From positions 186,001 to 250,000 of the forward strand of contig CAVURM010000002.1 in NCBI GenBank assembly GCA_963743875.1: DNA of 64,000 nucleotides. The letters are read 5' to 3'. Source of the DNA: RHKX01 sp963743875. Its GTDB lineage: Bacteria > Actinomycetota > Thermoleophilia > Solirubrobacterales > 70-9. Both the position numbers and the translations under genes were made by a program. Shown piece after piece: positions 17,876 to 25,911 of this stretch (the first letter of the stretch is position 1; every line of letters begins with the position of its first letter). The notes below the pieces were generated by a model. It searched no databases and was not told the origin of the DNA. It was given only the letters and a program-made list of their open reading frames with translations.

Positions 17876-18253
17876 TCAGGAGCCGAGGTCGACTCCGAGC
17901 CAGACGATCGCCAGGCTGCTGACGAAGATCGCCGCCTGGAGTGAGTGCATCCGCGGGAAGCGCAGGTGCACGGCGGTGAGGACGAGCACCAACCCGACCA
18001 GGACCAGCTTCAGGCGGAGCGTGTGCGAGCCCCAGAGGGAGTAATGGGATGCCATGGCGGTACCGGTGATCAGCAGGATCGCCAGGGCGATCAGCGTTCC
18101 CCAGCCGAACCGCCTCGCGATCGCGCGGAGTCGCTCCGGATCGGGGTTCTCGCGCTCCACCGGGACGACCGCCGCCGCGATCAGGATCTGGCCGCCGACG
18201 AAGAACGCCATCGCGAGCAGATGCAGGTACACGACCAGTTCCCAGGCGTCCAC
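17876..18253 (-). CDS. CopD/DUF2269-like small integral membrane protein
   Basis: The 125-residue protein has four predicted helices (about residues 5-27, 48-68, 78-98 and 103-122). The first contains YLHLLAMAFFVGGQ, whose His and GG pattern resembles CopD/DUF2269 and haem-b-like membrane proteins. The loop between helices 1 and 2 is charged (VERENPDPERLRAIARRF). A role in metal or redox handling is possible but unproven. The gene stands alone; about 240 bp separate its stop from the downstream lactonase-like start. Confidence 0.65.
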   Translation of the reverse strand: MDAWELVVYLHLLAMAFFVGGQILIAAAVVPVERENPDPERLRAIARRFGWGTLIALAILLITGTAMASHYSLWGSHTLRLKLVLVGLVLVLTAVHLRFPRMHSLQAAIFVSSLAIVWLGVDLGS

Positions 18254-18387
18254 GGCTCAACCCTAGTCCCCATACCCCCAGGGACGGAACCCAGCTCGGG
18301 CGCCACGCTACCCCCGAACGACGAGCGACCCGCCGGTTGGCGGGCCGCTCGATATCGAACCCGGCCTTCGACGGCCGCCCGGTTCGG

Positions 18388-18723
18388 CTACTCGGTGTCG
18401 CCGGCCTCGGAGCCGGTCTCGGCCTCGCTGCCCACGACGTTGAAGGCCCGATCCAGCTGGACGTCGGTCTCGCTGCCGTCGTCCAGGGTGACCTCGACCT
18501 CGTAGTAGGACTCCTCGTCGCCGACCTCGGTGTCGGTGACGGTGCCCTGGCCGGTGTGCTGGAGCGCCGCGGCTTCCGCCTGGTCGAGCGCGGTGCCGGT
18601 GATCGGCGCCTCAGTCTCGTTGGCGTCTTCGCCACTGCTTCCGGCCACCGCCACGCCGGTGATGCCCGCCGCGACCGCAAGGGTCGTCGCGCCGACTGCC
18701 AGGATCCTGTTTCTCTTGTTCAT
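18388..18723 (-). CDS. Secreted PepSY-domain protein
   Basis: The 111-residue protein has a signal peptide (about residues 1-27, RILAVGATTLAVAAGITGVA). A single PepSY domain follows (ITGTALDQAEAAALQHTGQG to DVQLDRAFNVVG), then an acidic tail. PepSY domains inhibit or modulate peptidases or act as small extracytoplasmic domains near sensors. ATG 18723 is preceded by GGAGGT. The coding sequence is strongly acidic, as usual for this actinobacterial family. No two-component genes are adjacent. Confidence 0.8.
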   Translation of the reverse strand: MNKRNRILAVGATTLAVAAGITGVAVAGSSGEDANETEAPITGTALDQAEAAALQHTGQGTVTDTEVGDEESYYEVEVTLDDGSETDVQLDRAFNVVGSEAETGSEAGDTE

Positions 18724-18820
18724 CGTGTACCTCCGATGTGATCTTCCGTTTGCGTATGCAGTCGGGTTTCTACGGAGCGCAGATGAAATGAATATGACGT
18801 CGTCTGGTCCGGGCGGTCGA

Positions 18821-20479
18821 CTACGGCCGTGGGCGTGAGGAGCTGAAGAGCTCCTTCATCAGCAGCTCGCACGATCGCTGGAGCTCCTCGATCGTCGCGT
18901 CCTCGACGCTGCGGACTCCGGTCTTGCCGTTGATCCAGGCGTTGGCCTCGCGGTGGCCGCAGCGCCGCTTGCGGGCGAGCTCGGAGATCAGCCGGTGGCG
19001 CTCGCCCCGCAGATCCTTGCGTCGCTGAAAGGCCGGAACGGCCTTCGGCTCCTCGGCAACCTCGACGGCCGCGGGTGGGGGAGGCGGTGGTGCAGGCTGA
19101 ACGGAGGCGTCGCCGGCCTCACCGAAGAGATTCATCTGCGGGACGACGTCGGCGGCCACCGGGATGAAGTCCGGCTCACCCGGACCCCGCTCGCCCAGCA
19201 GGTGCTCCTCCTGCTCATCCCAGTCACCTTCCTCCTCGCCGTCGCGATCACGACGCGCGAACCGATGCAGCTCCTCCTCGATCGTCGCGGCGTGGGCTCG
19301 CAGGACCGGCTCGGCGGGGAGGAAGATCCAGCTCTGGTCGCCGCCACCGCTGCCGGTGCGGACGAAGCGCCCGACGATCTGGCGGAAGATCATCGCCGTC
19401 TTGGCGGTCGTCGCGTAGACGCCGACCCGCAGCCGGGGGATGTCGACACCCTCCGAGACCATGTTGACGGCGACGATCCAGCGCCCCCGTCCACCGGCGA
19501 AGCTCCGCAGGCGATTGTGAGCGCCCGCGTCCTGGTGCAGGACGATCGTCGGGGACTCACCGCAGATCTCCGCCAGCGCACCCGCCACGACCCGGGCGTG
19601 GTCGCTGTTGGACGCCACCACGAGCCCGCCGGCGTCGGGGTGGCCGTCGGCGCGGACGCGGGTGAGCTGCTGGTCGGCTTGGCGGAGGATCCGCGGCAGC
19701 CCCTCGGGCAGGTCGGTGGAGATCGCCGTCCGGTAGCGCCGCCCGCGCTCGCGAACGGTCAGCTCCTCCTCGAAGGAGCTCTCGATCGTCTGCTCGCCGC
19801 TCTGCCAGACGAGCGTGCCGTCGAACGGGACGAAGATCATTCGTCGGCAGGCACCGTCGTGGATCGCCTCAGCGTAGGAGTAGGCGATGTCGGGCTCGGC
19901 GAATCCGTCGCCGTCGTAGCGGATGCCGGGGATCGGGGCATCGTCGCTGCGAAACGGCGTCCCCGAGAGCAGGAGCGTCCGGCCGGCGGACCCGAGCGCG
20001 CTGCTGAATCCCGTACCCCATGCCAGATCGTCGCCGAGGTGGTGAACCTCGTCGGCGATCACGAGCGTCCGTTCGGTGCATTCGCGCGCGTACGTGGCCG
20101 CCGAGGAGGCGACGCGGGCGTAGGTCACCGCGATCCCCTCGAAATCCCTGGTGGTGCGGAGATGCGTCGCGTCAGGCTGCAGGCTCAGACCGAGGGAGGC
20201 GGCCGCGGTCGCCCACTGCTGGGTCAGCGGCGCGGTCGGGCAGACCACCGCCACGCGGTCGATCTCACCGCGACGAAGCAGCTCCCGAGCCAGGACCAGG
20301 GCCGGGCGGGTCTTGCCGGCGCCCGGGGCGGCGGCGATCAGGAACGGACCGGATCGCCACCGCTGGGTCGCCGTCAGCGCCCGCCGCTGCCACTCCCGCA
20401 GGGAGGGGTCGCGAAATGCCTCAGGGAGATCGGATCCCGTCTCGGGCTCGGTGGTTGTGGTGGTGGTTTCGCCGAGCAT
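18821..20479 (-). CDS. Superfamily II DNA/RNA helicase (DEAD/DEAH type)
   Basis: About 552 residues. The motor has Walker A APGAGKTR, motif II DEVHH, motif III SGTPFR, and C-terminal helicase motifs VNMVSEGVDIP and QIVGRFVRTG. REWQRRAL upstream is the Q-motif equivalent of type III/I restriction and SSL2-like helicases. The C-terminal 130 residues are Pro/Ala-rich, then a helical domain (FQRRKDLRGERHRLISELA, EANAWINGKTG) resembling those that follow helicases in phage- or repair-associated proteins. I chose ATG 20479; the frame stays open to TTG 20542. No methylase or nuclease gene is adjacent, so a restriction role is not supported. Confidence 0.82.
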   Translation of the reverse strand: MLGETTTTTTEPETGSDLPEAFRDPSLREWQRRALTATQRWRSGPFLIAAAPGAGKTRPALVLARELLRRGEIDRVAVVCPTAPLTQQWATAAASLGLSLQPDATHLRTTRDFEGIAVTYARVASSAATYARECTERTLVIADEVHHLGDDLAWGTGFSSALGSAGRTLLLSGTPFRSDDAPIPGIRYDGDGFAEPDIAYSYAEAIHDGACRRMIFVPFDGTLVWQSGEQTIESSFEEELTVRERGRRYRTAISTDLPEGLPRILRQADQQLTRVRADGHPDAGGLVVASNSDHARVVAGALAEICGESPTIVLHQDAGAHNRLRSFAGGRGRWIVAVNMVSEGVDIPRLRVGVYATTAKTAMIFRQIVGRFVRTGSGGGDQSWIFLPAEPVLRAHAATIEEELHRFARRDRDGEEEGDWDEQEEHLLGERGPGEPDFIPVAADVVPQMNLFGEAGDASVQPAPPPPPPAAVEVAEEPKAVPAFQRRKDLRGERHRLISELARKRRCGHREANAWINGKTGVRSVEDATIEELQRSCELLMKELFSSSRPRP

Positions 20480-20577
20480 CCGAACGCGGCATGCTGAGCA
20501 TCCAGCCGGACGGACGGACGGGCGCCCGATGAACAGGGCCAAGTCGGCGAGTCCGAGACATATTCCAATATTTCATT

Positions 20578-20598
20578 AGTTTCAAGAACTTTGAGACT
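20578..20598. promoter_or_regulatory. Palindromic operator-like site upstream of the arsR/hyf operon
   Basis: AGTTTCAA (20578-20585) and TTGAGACT (20591-20598) form an inverted repeat with one mismatch around GAACT. It lies in an AT-rich spacer, 18 bp before the chosen ArsR start, where autoregulation by the ArsR protein would be expected. Confidence 0.5.
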
Positions 20599-20615
20599 TG
20601 TGTACTCTGGGATTC

Positions 20616-20957
20616 GTGACCAGCGCCGGCTCCGAGCCCATTCACATCGTCAAGGCTGAGTTCTTCCGCGTCCTCGGCCATCCGGTCCGGGTACGAATTC
20701 TCGAGCTCCTGCGCGACGGGGAGCGGGCCGTCGGCGATCTGCAGGCGGCGCTGGGGATCAATTCCAGCGGGGCCTCTCAGCACTTGGGCGCCCTGCGGAA
20801 GCTGGGAGTGCTTGACAGCAGGCGTGACGGAACCAGCGTCTATTACCGGGTCAAGGATCCACGGATGTTCGATCTGCTCGAGATCGCCAGGCAGATCCTG
20901 ACCAGCCACTACGGCGATACCCGGGCGCTGCTGGACGAGCTCGCGGATCCGAGTTGA
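20616..20957 (+). CDS. ArsR-family regulator of the hydrogenase-like operon
   Basis: The 113-residue winged-helix protein begins after VTSAGSEPIHI with VKAEFFRVLGHPVRVRIL, and its recognition helix region is NSSGASQHLGALRKLGVL. There are no Cys ligands of the metal-sensing ArsR type, so the signal is probably not a metal bound by thiols. The N-terminus closely resembles Mycobacterium tuberculosis Rv0081 (from memory), a hypoxia-linked regulator that also heads a hyc/hyf-like operon. GTG 20616 is preferred; GTG 20598 would place the start inside the palindrome. The TGA stop overlaps the TTG of the next gene, so it is translationally coupled to the operon it heads. Confidence 0.85.
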   Translation: MTSAGSEPIHIVKAEFFRVLGHPVRVRILELLRDGERAVGDLQAALGINSSGASQHLGALRKLGVLDSRRDGTSVYYRVKDPRMFDLLEIARQILTSHYGDTRALLDELADPS

Positions 20958-22906
20958 ACGCCGCTGAGGCCCTAGTGCTAGGGGGTTTGGCGATCCTCGT
21001 CGGGGGAGTTGCCGCAGCCGCCGGCAGGCGCCTGTCCTCCGTTGCGCCGTTCATTCAAGCGGCAGGCATGGCCCTACTTGGCTGCGGGGGCCTGGTTGTT
21101 CTCATCGATGGTGGATCCCTCGGCGCTGTCTTCCGGGACCGAATCGAACCCGGCTTCGGGGTCGATCCGCTCAGCGGCTTCTTCCTCTTGACCCTGGCCA
21201 TCGTCGCCGCTCCGGCCCTCGTCTTTGCGCGCGGGTACCTCGCGGGCGTCCCGAGATCGCGCGTTCTGGTGGCGCTGACGGGCCTCTTCCTCGTCGCTCT
21301 CATCGGCGAGGTTACGGCTCGCGATCCGTCGACCTTCCTGGCGTTCTGGGAGCTGATCACCCTGATCCCGGCGGTCGCGATCCTGGTTCTCCGCAGCGAC
21401 GACGTGACGCGGAGCGCCGTCTTCGTCTACCTGGCCGTCACGCATCTCGGCGGGGTTGGCGTATGGGTCAGCATTCTCGCGCTGGCCCACTACGGTGCGA
21501 TCGCAGATCCGGGTTCACTGGCGAGCCACGGATCAGGGGTCGAGGTGCTCGTGATCGTCGCGGCGATCATCGGCTTCGGGACGAAGGCCGGGCTGATGCC
21601 CCTTCACTCATGGCTCCCCCGCGCACATCCCGTCGCCCCGGCGCACCTCTCGGCGCTGATGTCGGGTGTGATGATCAAGGTGTCCCTTTATGGGTTGATC
21701 CGTGTCCTCTTCGAGTGGGCGGGACCGGCGCCTGCCTGGAGCGGCTATCTCGTCCTCGCGCTTGGTCTTCTCTCCGCACTCGGGGGCGTTCTCTACGCCC
21801 TCTTCCAGCACGATCTCAAGCGATTGCTCGCTTTCCACTCGATCGAGAACGTCGGGATCATCGCGCTCGGCCTCGGCGCCTCGATCCTGTTCGCGTCCTA
21901 CGGCTCGACGACCTGGGCCGCCATCGCGTTCGCCGCGGCGCTGCTGCACACCCTCAACCATGCGATCTTCAAGGCGTTGCTGTTCCTGGGCGCGGGGGCC
22001 TTCGAGCGGGCGGTAGGTTCGCTCGAACTCGACCATCTCGGTGGGCTGCTGCGCCGGATGCCGTGGACGGGCGGCGCGTTTCTGATCGGCGCGATGGCGA
22101 TCGCGGGCGTCCCTCCGCTGAACGGATTCGCCTCCGAGTGGCTGACCCTGCAGTCGCTCATCCACCTCGCGATCGAGCCGCCGGTAGGTCTCGGAATGGT
22201 GGGCGCGCTGGCCGCGGCCGGGCTCGCTGCCACCGCCGCGCTGGCCCTCTACTGCTTCGTGAAGGTCGTTGGGCTGGTCCTGCTCGGAGCGCCGCGGCGA
22301 CCGGAGGTTGAGAGCGCGACCGAGGCCCCGATGAGCATGAGAGCCGGGATGCTGGCCCTGGCGGTCGCGTGCGTTGCGATCGGTGTCGCGCCGGGGTTGC
22401 TCGTGCCGACGCTCGCCGAGCTTGCTCCGCAGCCGATCCAGCTCGAGATGGGGGCGGGGCTGAACGTGCCGGGCACCGGCTCACTGCCGTCTCCGTGGCT
22501 CGCCCTGGGGCTGATCGCGATCGTTGCCCTCCTGTGGCGAGTACGTGGTCAGCGCCGGGCCGCGCCGACCCCGGCCTGGGCGTGCGGTCAGACGGTCGAG
22601 CCGTCCCTCGCCTGGAGCTCCGCGAGCTTCACCAAGCCGCTTCGCCTCGTGCTGGAGGCGGCATTGAGGCCGCGGCGCGAGGTGGTCAGCACCACCGAAG
22701 GCGGGCTCCTCCAGGGTGTCGCCTACCGAGGCGACGTCCCCCACCTGTTCGACACGCTGCTCTATCGACCGGTGCGCCGGGGGGCGCTCGCGGCCGCCCA
22801 TGTCACACGTCGGCTTCAGTCGGGCAGTGTCCGAACCTACGCCGCCTACCTGCTGGCGCTGCTCCTGGCGCTGCTCCTGGTCTTCCGGATCGGGGCGATC
22901 GGATGA
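20954..22906 (+). CDS. hyfB: Hydrogenase-4/complex I-like antiporter subunit HyfB
   Basis: The 650-residue polytopic protein is of the NuoL/Mrp-antiporter/HyfB type with about 15 helices. Conserved stretches are the Lys/His-containing GFGTKAGLMPLHSWLPRAHP, HDLKRLLAFHSIENVG, LLHTLNHAIFKALLFLGAGA and PPLNGFASEW, which carry proton-channel residues. It would couple redox chemistry in the peripheral arm to proton or sodium translocation. The start is TTG 20954 in a TTGA overlap with arsR, and ATGA overlaps the next gene. Length and order match HyfB/HycC of group-4 hydrogenases. Confidence 0.88.
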   Translation: MNAAEALVLGGLAILVGGVAAAAGRRLSSVAPFIQAAGMALLGCGGLVVLIDGGSLGAVFRDRIEPGFGVDPLSGFFLLTLAIVAAPALVFARGYLAGVPRSRVLVALTGLFLVALIGEVTARDPSTFLAFWELITLIPAVAILVLRSDDVTRSAVFVYLAVTHLGGVGVWVSILALAHYGAIADPGSLASHGSGVEVLVIVAAIIGFGTKAGLMPLHSWLPRAHPVAPAHLSALMSGVMIKVSLYGLIRVLFEWAGPAPAWSGYLVLALGLLSALGGVLYALFQHDLKRLLAFHSIENVGIIALGLGASILFASYGSTTWAAIAFAAALLHTLNHAIFKALLFLGAGAFERAVGSLELDHLGGLLRRMPWTGGAFLIGAMAIAGVPPLNGFASEWLTLQSLIHLAIEPPVGLGMVGALAAAGLAATAALALYCFVKVVGLVLLGAPRRPEVESATEAPMSMRAGMLALAVACVAIGVAPGLLVPTLAELAPQPIQLEMGAGLNVPGTGSLPSPWLALGLIAIVALLWRVRGQRRAAPTPAWACGQTVEPSLAWSSASFTKPLRLVLEAALRPRREVVSTTEGGLLQGVAYRGDVPHLFDTLLYRPVRRGALAAAHVTRRLQSGSVRTYAAYLLALLLALLLVFRIGAIG

Positions 22907-23823
22907 CGGCCGCCGCCGCTTTGATCCAGGTCCTGGGTGGGGTTGTGCTCGCCCCGCTGCTCGGGGCCTCGATCCAGACCACAAAGGCCCACCTTCAGGG
23001 AAGGCGCGGCCCCTCCCCGTTGCAGCCTTACCGCGACCTCCGAAAGCTCTGGGGCAAGACCGGCGTTGACCCACAGCCGACGACGTTCGTCTACCGCGTC
23101 GCACCCTGCGTCGTGGTTGCGGCCACGGCACTTGCCCTTCTGCTGATCCCGATCGCGGGCGTCGCCCCCGACTGGCAACTCGGCAACGACTCAATCGTCC
23201 TGATCGGGCTGCTCGCCCTCGCCCGCTTCGCACTGGCAGCCGCCAACTGGGATACGGGTTCCGGCTTCGGCCTGATGGCGTCCGCTCGCGACCTGATGAT
23301 CGCCGTGTTCGCTGAAGGCCTGATCCTGCTCGTCATCGTGCTGGCTGCGCTTCCGGCCGGGAGCACGGATCTGGCCTCGATGGTAAGCGCGGCAGGCGGT
23401 TCGCAGGTGTGGAGCGAGCCCGGGCATTGGTGCGCCGCTGCCGCTTTCGTACTCGTCCTTCTGGTCGAGACCGGCCGGCAACCAATCGACAACCCGGACA
23501 CGCATCTCGAGCTGACGATGATCCACGAGGGGCCGCTGCTCGAGTACGCCGGTCGCGACCTGGCATTGCTCGAGTGGAGCGCCGCCGCCCGCCATTGGAT
23601 CTTTCTCGTCCTCGGGGCACAGCTGTTCCTTCCCCACTGGGGCGGATTTGCATCGCAGCTCGCCTGTGCGGCGGCCGGGGTCGCACTGCTATGCGGGGTG
23701 CTGGCTCTGACCGAGACCGCCCAGGCGAAGATGCGCTTGCTCCGGGTGCCGGCGCTGCTCGGAGCGGGGGGCTTTCTTGCCATGGTCGGGCTGGCCAGTC
23801 TGCTGAGCGGAGGGCTGGGGTGA
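22903..23823 (+). CDS. hyfC: Hydrogenase membrane subunit, NuoH-like (HycD/HyfC)
   Basis: The 306-residue membrane protein of the NuoH/HycD family shows PLLGASIQTTKAHLQGRRGP (membrane-amphipathic loop), QPYRDLRKLWGK and EGLILLVIVLAA. The charged ETGRQPIDNPDTHLELTMIH loop lines the quinone or proton entry path in the family. It anchors the hydrogenase-like arm to the membrane. ATG 22903 overlaps the hyfB stop (ATGA). Its own stop overlaps the next GTG, so the operon is tightly coupled. Confidence 0.9.
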   Translation: MTAAAALIQVLGGVVLAPLLGASIQTTKAHLQGRRGPSPLQPYRDLRKLWGKTGVDPQPTTFVYRVAPCVVVAATALALLLIPIAGVAPDWQLGNDSIVLIGLLALARFALAAANWDTGSGFGLMASARDLMIAVFAEGLILLVIVLAALPAGSTDLASMVSAAGGSQVWSEPGHWCAAAAFVLVLLVETGRQPIDNPDTHLELTMIHEGPLLEYAGRDLALLEWSAAARHWIFLVLGAQLFLPHWGGFASQLACAAAGVALLCGVLALTETAQAKMRLLRVPALLGAGGFLAMVGLASLLSGGLG

Positions 23824-24437
23824 GCGGCACGGTGGTCGCAATATTGGTCGCGCTGGCTCTGGGTGTGATCGTCGTTCGCAGGCGGAGTCTTGCGACCGTG
23901 GTCGTCGCAGTTCAGTCGCTACTGCTGGGCATCGCCGCGATCGCGGCCTCCGAGGGCTACAGCAGCGAACTCGTCATCGCCGGCGTGGCGCTGATCGTTC
24001 GCGCCGGGACGTTGCCGGCGCTGCTCACGTTCGCGAGGCACCGAACCCCCGAGCCGCACTTTGTGGCGGCGGCTGCCCCGGCTGCCCTGCGACTCGTGAT
24101 CGCCGTGGTGATCGCCCTCGCCGCCATCGCGCTGGCCCCTCCCCTGGGACTTGGGGATCGCGCCGCCGAGCAGGGAGCGATCGCGCTCGTCGTCCTCGGG
24201 ATTGCGATCGTTGCCCTGCGCCGCCCGACCTTGTTCCAAGCCCTGGGGCTCCTCGTCGCCGAGAACGGTGTCTACGTGCTCGCGCTCTCGGTTCCCGGCG
24301 GCCTGCCGGCGGCAATCGAACTCGGAGTTCTCTTCGACCTGGTCATCATGCTCACGGTCGTCGCGGCCTTCAGCTACATGATCCATCGCGAGGTCGGGAG
24401 CGGCGACACCGAGCTACTGCGAGGCCTGCGTGACTGA
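23820..24437 (+). CDS. hyfE: Hydrogenase-4 membrane subunit HyfE (NuoK-like)
   Basis: The 205-residue membrane protein has about six helices. It starts at GTG 23820 in a GTGA overlap with hyfC, although the frame is open further upstream. The family signs are GLLVAENGVYVLALSVPGG near residue 150 (the NuoK-like Glu/Asn stretch) and FDLVIMLTVVAAFSYMIHRE near the end. E. coli HyfE is similar in length. It is predicted to be part of the proton-translocating membrane arm. Confidence 0.85.
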   Translation: MSGTVVAILVALALGVIVVRRRSLATVVVAVQSLLLGIAAIAASEGYSSELVIAGVALIVRAGTLPALLTFARHRTPEPHFVAAAAPAALRLVIAVVIALAAIALAPPLGLGDRAAEQGAIALVVLGIAIVALRRPTLFQALGLLVAENGVYVLALSVPGGLPAAIELGVLFDLVIMLTVVAAFSYMIHREVGSGDTELLRGLRD

Positions 24438-25911
24438 GGCCGCGACAGTGCTGGTCGTCGGCGTCGTGGCGATTCCGCTCGTGGCGGCGGTCGCGGTCTC
24501 GCTGATGCCGAGCCTTCGGGCCGCCGATCGCCTCAACCTCGCGCTTGCGCTCGTCACCGCGGCTATCGCGGTGACGCTCTCGGTGATCGCGCTCGTCGGC
24601 GCCCCCGGCGTCGCGGCCCGCGAGAGCTGGTATCTCCTGGACGTCAGCGGAGGGATCTACCTGGCGCTGATCGCGGTCGTCGGTCTGGCGAGTGCGGCAG
24701 CCTCTCCCGCGTATCTGCGGCACGCCGGCCGCGGCTTCTTCAGCGCCCACCGCTCGCGCGCCGCCTACTACGCGGCGTTCAACCTGTTCTGGGCGGCGTT
24801 GCTCGCCGTGCCCCTCACCGACAACCTCGGGGTCGCCTGGCTCCTGGTCGAAGCAACGACCGCGGCATCGGCGCTGTTGGTTGCCTTCAGTGGTAAGCGC
24901 AGCTCGCTCGAGGCCGGCTGGAAGTACATCGTCCTGACCACGCTCGGGCTGACCGTGACCCTGCTGGGAATCGTCGTTCTGTTCGCCGCCGTCGGCGACA
25001 CCGCCTCGTTGGGCGATCTCGATTGGCAGTTTCTCGCGGCCGCGGCGCCTCAGTTGCCGCAGGAGACCACCCAGATTGCGTTCGTCCTGATCATCGCCGG
25101 ACTCGCGGCGAAGATCGGCTGGGCACCCGTTCACAACTGGCTGCCCGACGCGCACAGCGAAGCGCCGCCGCCGATCAGTGCGATGCTCTCCGCCGCACTG
25201 CTTCCCACCGTGCTGTTGGTCGCCTGGCGAACCGAGTTGGCGCTCGAGCCCGCGCTGGGTGACAACGCGGTGCAGGCGCTACTGGTGGGCTTCGGCCTCC
25301 TGTCACTGGCGGTTGCAGTTCCGTTCCTCTGGCGCCCCCAGCCGCTGAAGCGGCTATTGGCCTACTCGAGCCTCGAGCACATGGGGGTCCTTGCACTGGG
25401 GATCGGCTTCGGCACGCCGCTCGCGATTGCGGGAGTCGTCATCCACGTCGCCGGACACGGCCTCGCGAAGGCCCTCGGTTTCTATGCGGTGATTCCGCTC
25501 CTGCGCGAGGACCCCGAGAGCGCCGGCGCCCCGGCGCGGGGAGTCGCTCGGACGAGCCCCGAGACCGGCTTCTCGATCGCCGTCTCACTGGTTGCCCTTT
25601 CCGGGCTGCCCCCGTTTCCGCTCTTCGTCTCGGAGGTGATGATCCTGCTCGGCGGCATGGACGCCGGCCTGTTCGGCGCGTCGGCCGCGGCGGCTCTGCT
25701 GCTGGCGCTCGGCTTCCTCGGAATCGCCCATGCCCTGCTCGAGGGTCTGCTGGGCAAGCCGCGCCGTGGCGGGAGGCGAGGCTCGCGCTCCACCCGGCCG
25801 GTCGCGATCCTGGCGACGGTGGCGGCCGTGGCGATGCTCGCGCTCAGCGCAGTGGCGTTCAGCCTCCCGGGGTCGGAGATCGTCGAGGGCCTGATGCGGA
25901 GCGGCGCATGA
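24430..25911 (+). CDS. hyfF: Hydrogenase-4 antiporter-like subunit HyfF
   Basis: The 493-residue polytopic protein is of the NuoN/HyfF/Mrp type. Marker stretches are LIIAGLAAKIGWAPVHNWLP (channel Lys), PQPLKRLLAYSSLEHMGV, VIHVAGHGLAKALGFY and LSGLPPFPLFVSEVM. It is a second proton-pumping subunit beside HyfB. The GTG 24430 start overlaps the hyfE stop by 8 bp, and its end overlaps the start of the large-subunit gene (ATGA). A basic linker, GKPRRGGRRGSRSTRP, precedes the last helix. Confidence 0.87.
   Translation: MTEAATVLVVGVVAIPLVAAVAVSLMPSLRAADRLNLALALVTAAIAVTLSVIALVGAPGVAARESWYLLDVSGGIYLALIAVVGLASAAASPAYLRHAGRGFFSAHRSRAAYYAAFNLFWAALLAVPLTDNLGVAWLLVEATTAASALLVAFSGKRSSLEAGWKYIVLTTLGLTVTLLGIVVLFAAVGDTASLGDLDWQFLAAAAPQLPQETTQIAFVLIIAGLAAKIGWAPVHNWLPDAHSEAPPPISAMLSAALLPTVLLVAWRTELALEPALGDNAVQALLVGFGLLSLAVAVPFLWRPQPLKRLLAYSSLEHMGVLALGIGFGTPLAIAGVVIHVAGHGLAKALGFYAVIPLLREDPESAGAPARGVARTSPETGFSIAVSLVALSGLPPFPLFVSEVMILLGGMDAGLFGASAAAALLLALGFLGIAHALLEGLLGKPRRGGRRGSRSTRPVAILATVAAVAMLALSAVAFSLPGSEIVEGLMRSGA

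Noticed and set aside
18821..20479. Restriction-modification or phage-defence island around the helicase
   Set aside because: The helicase motifs are clear, but no methylase, nuclease or other defence gene adjoins it.
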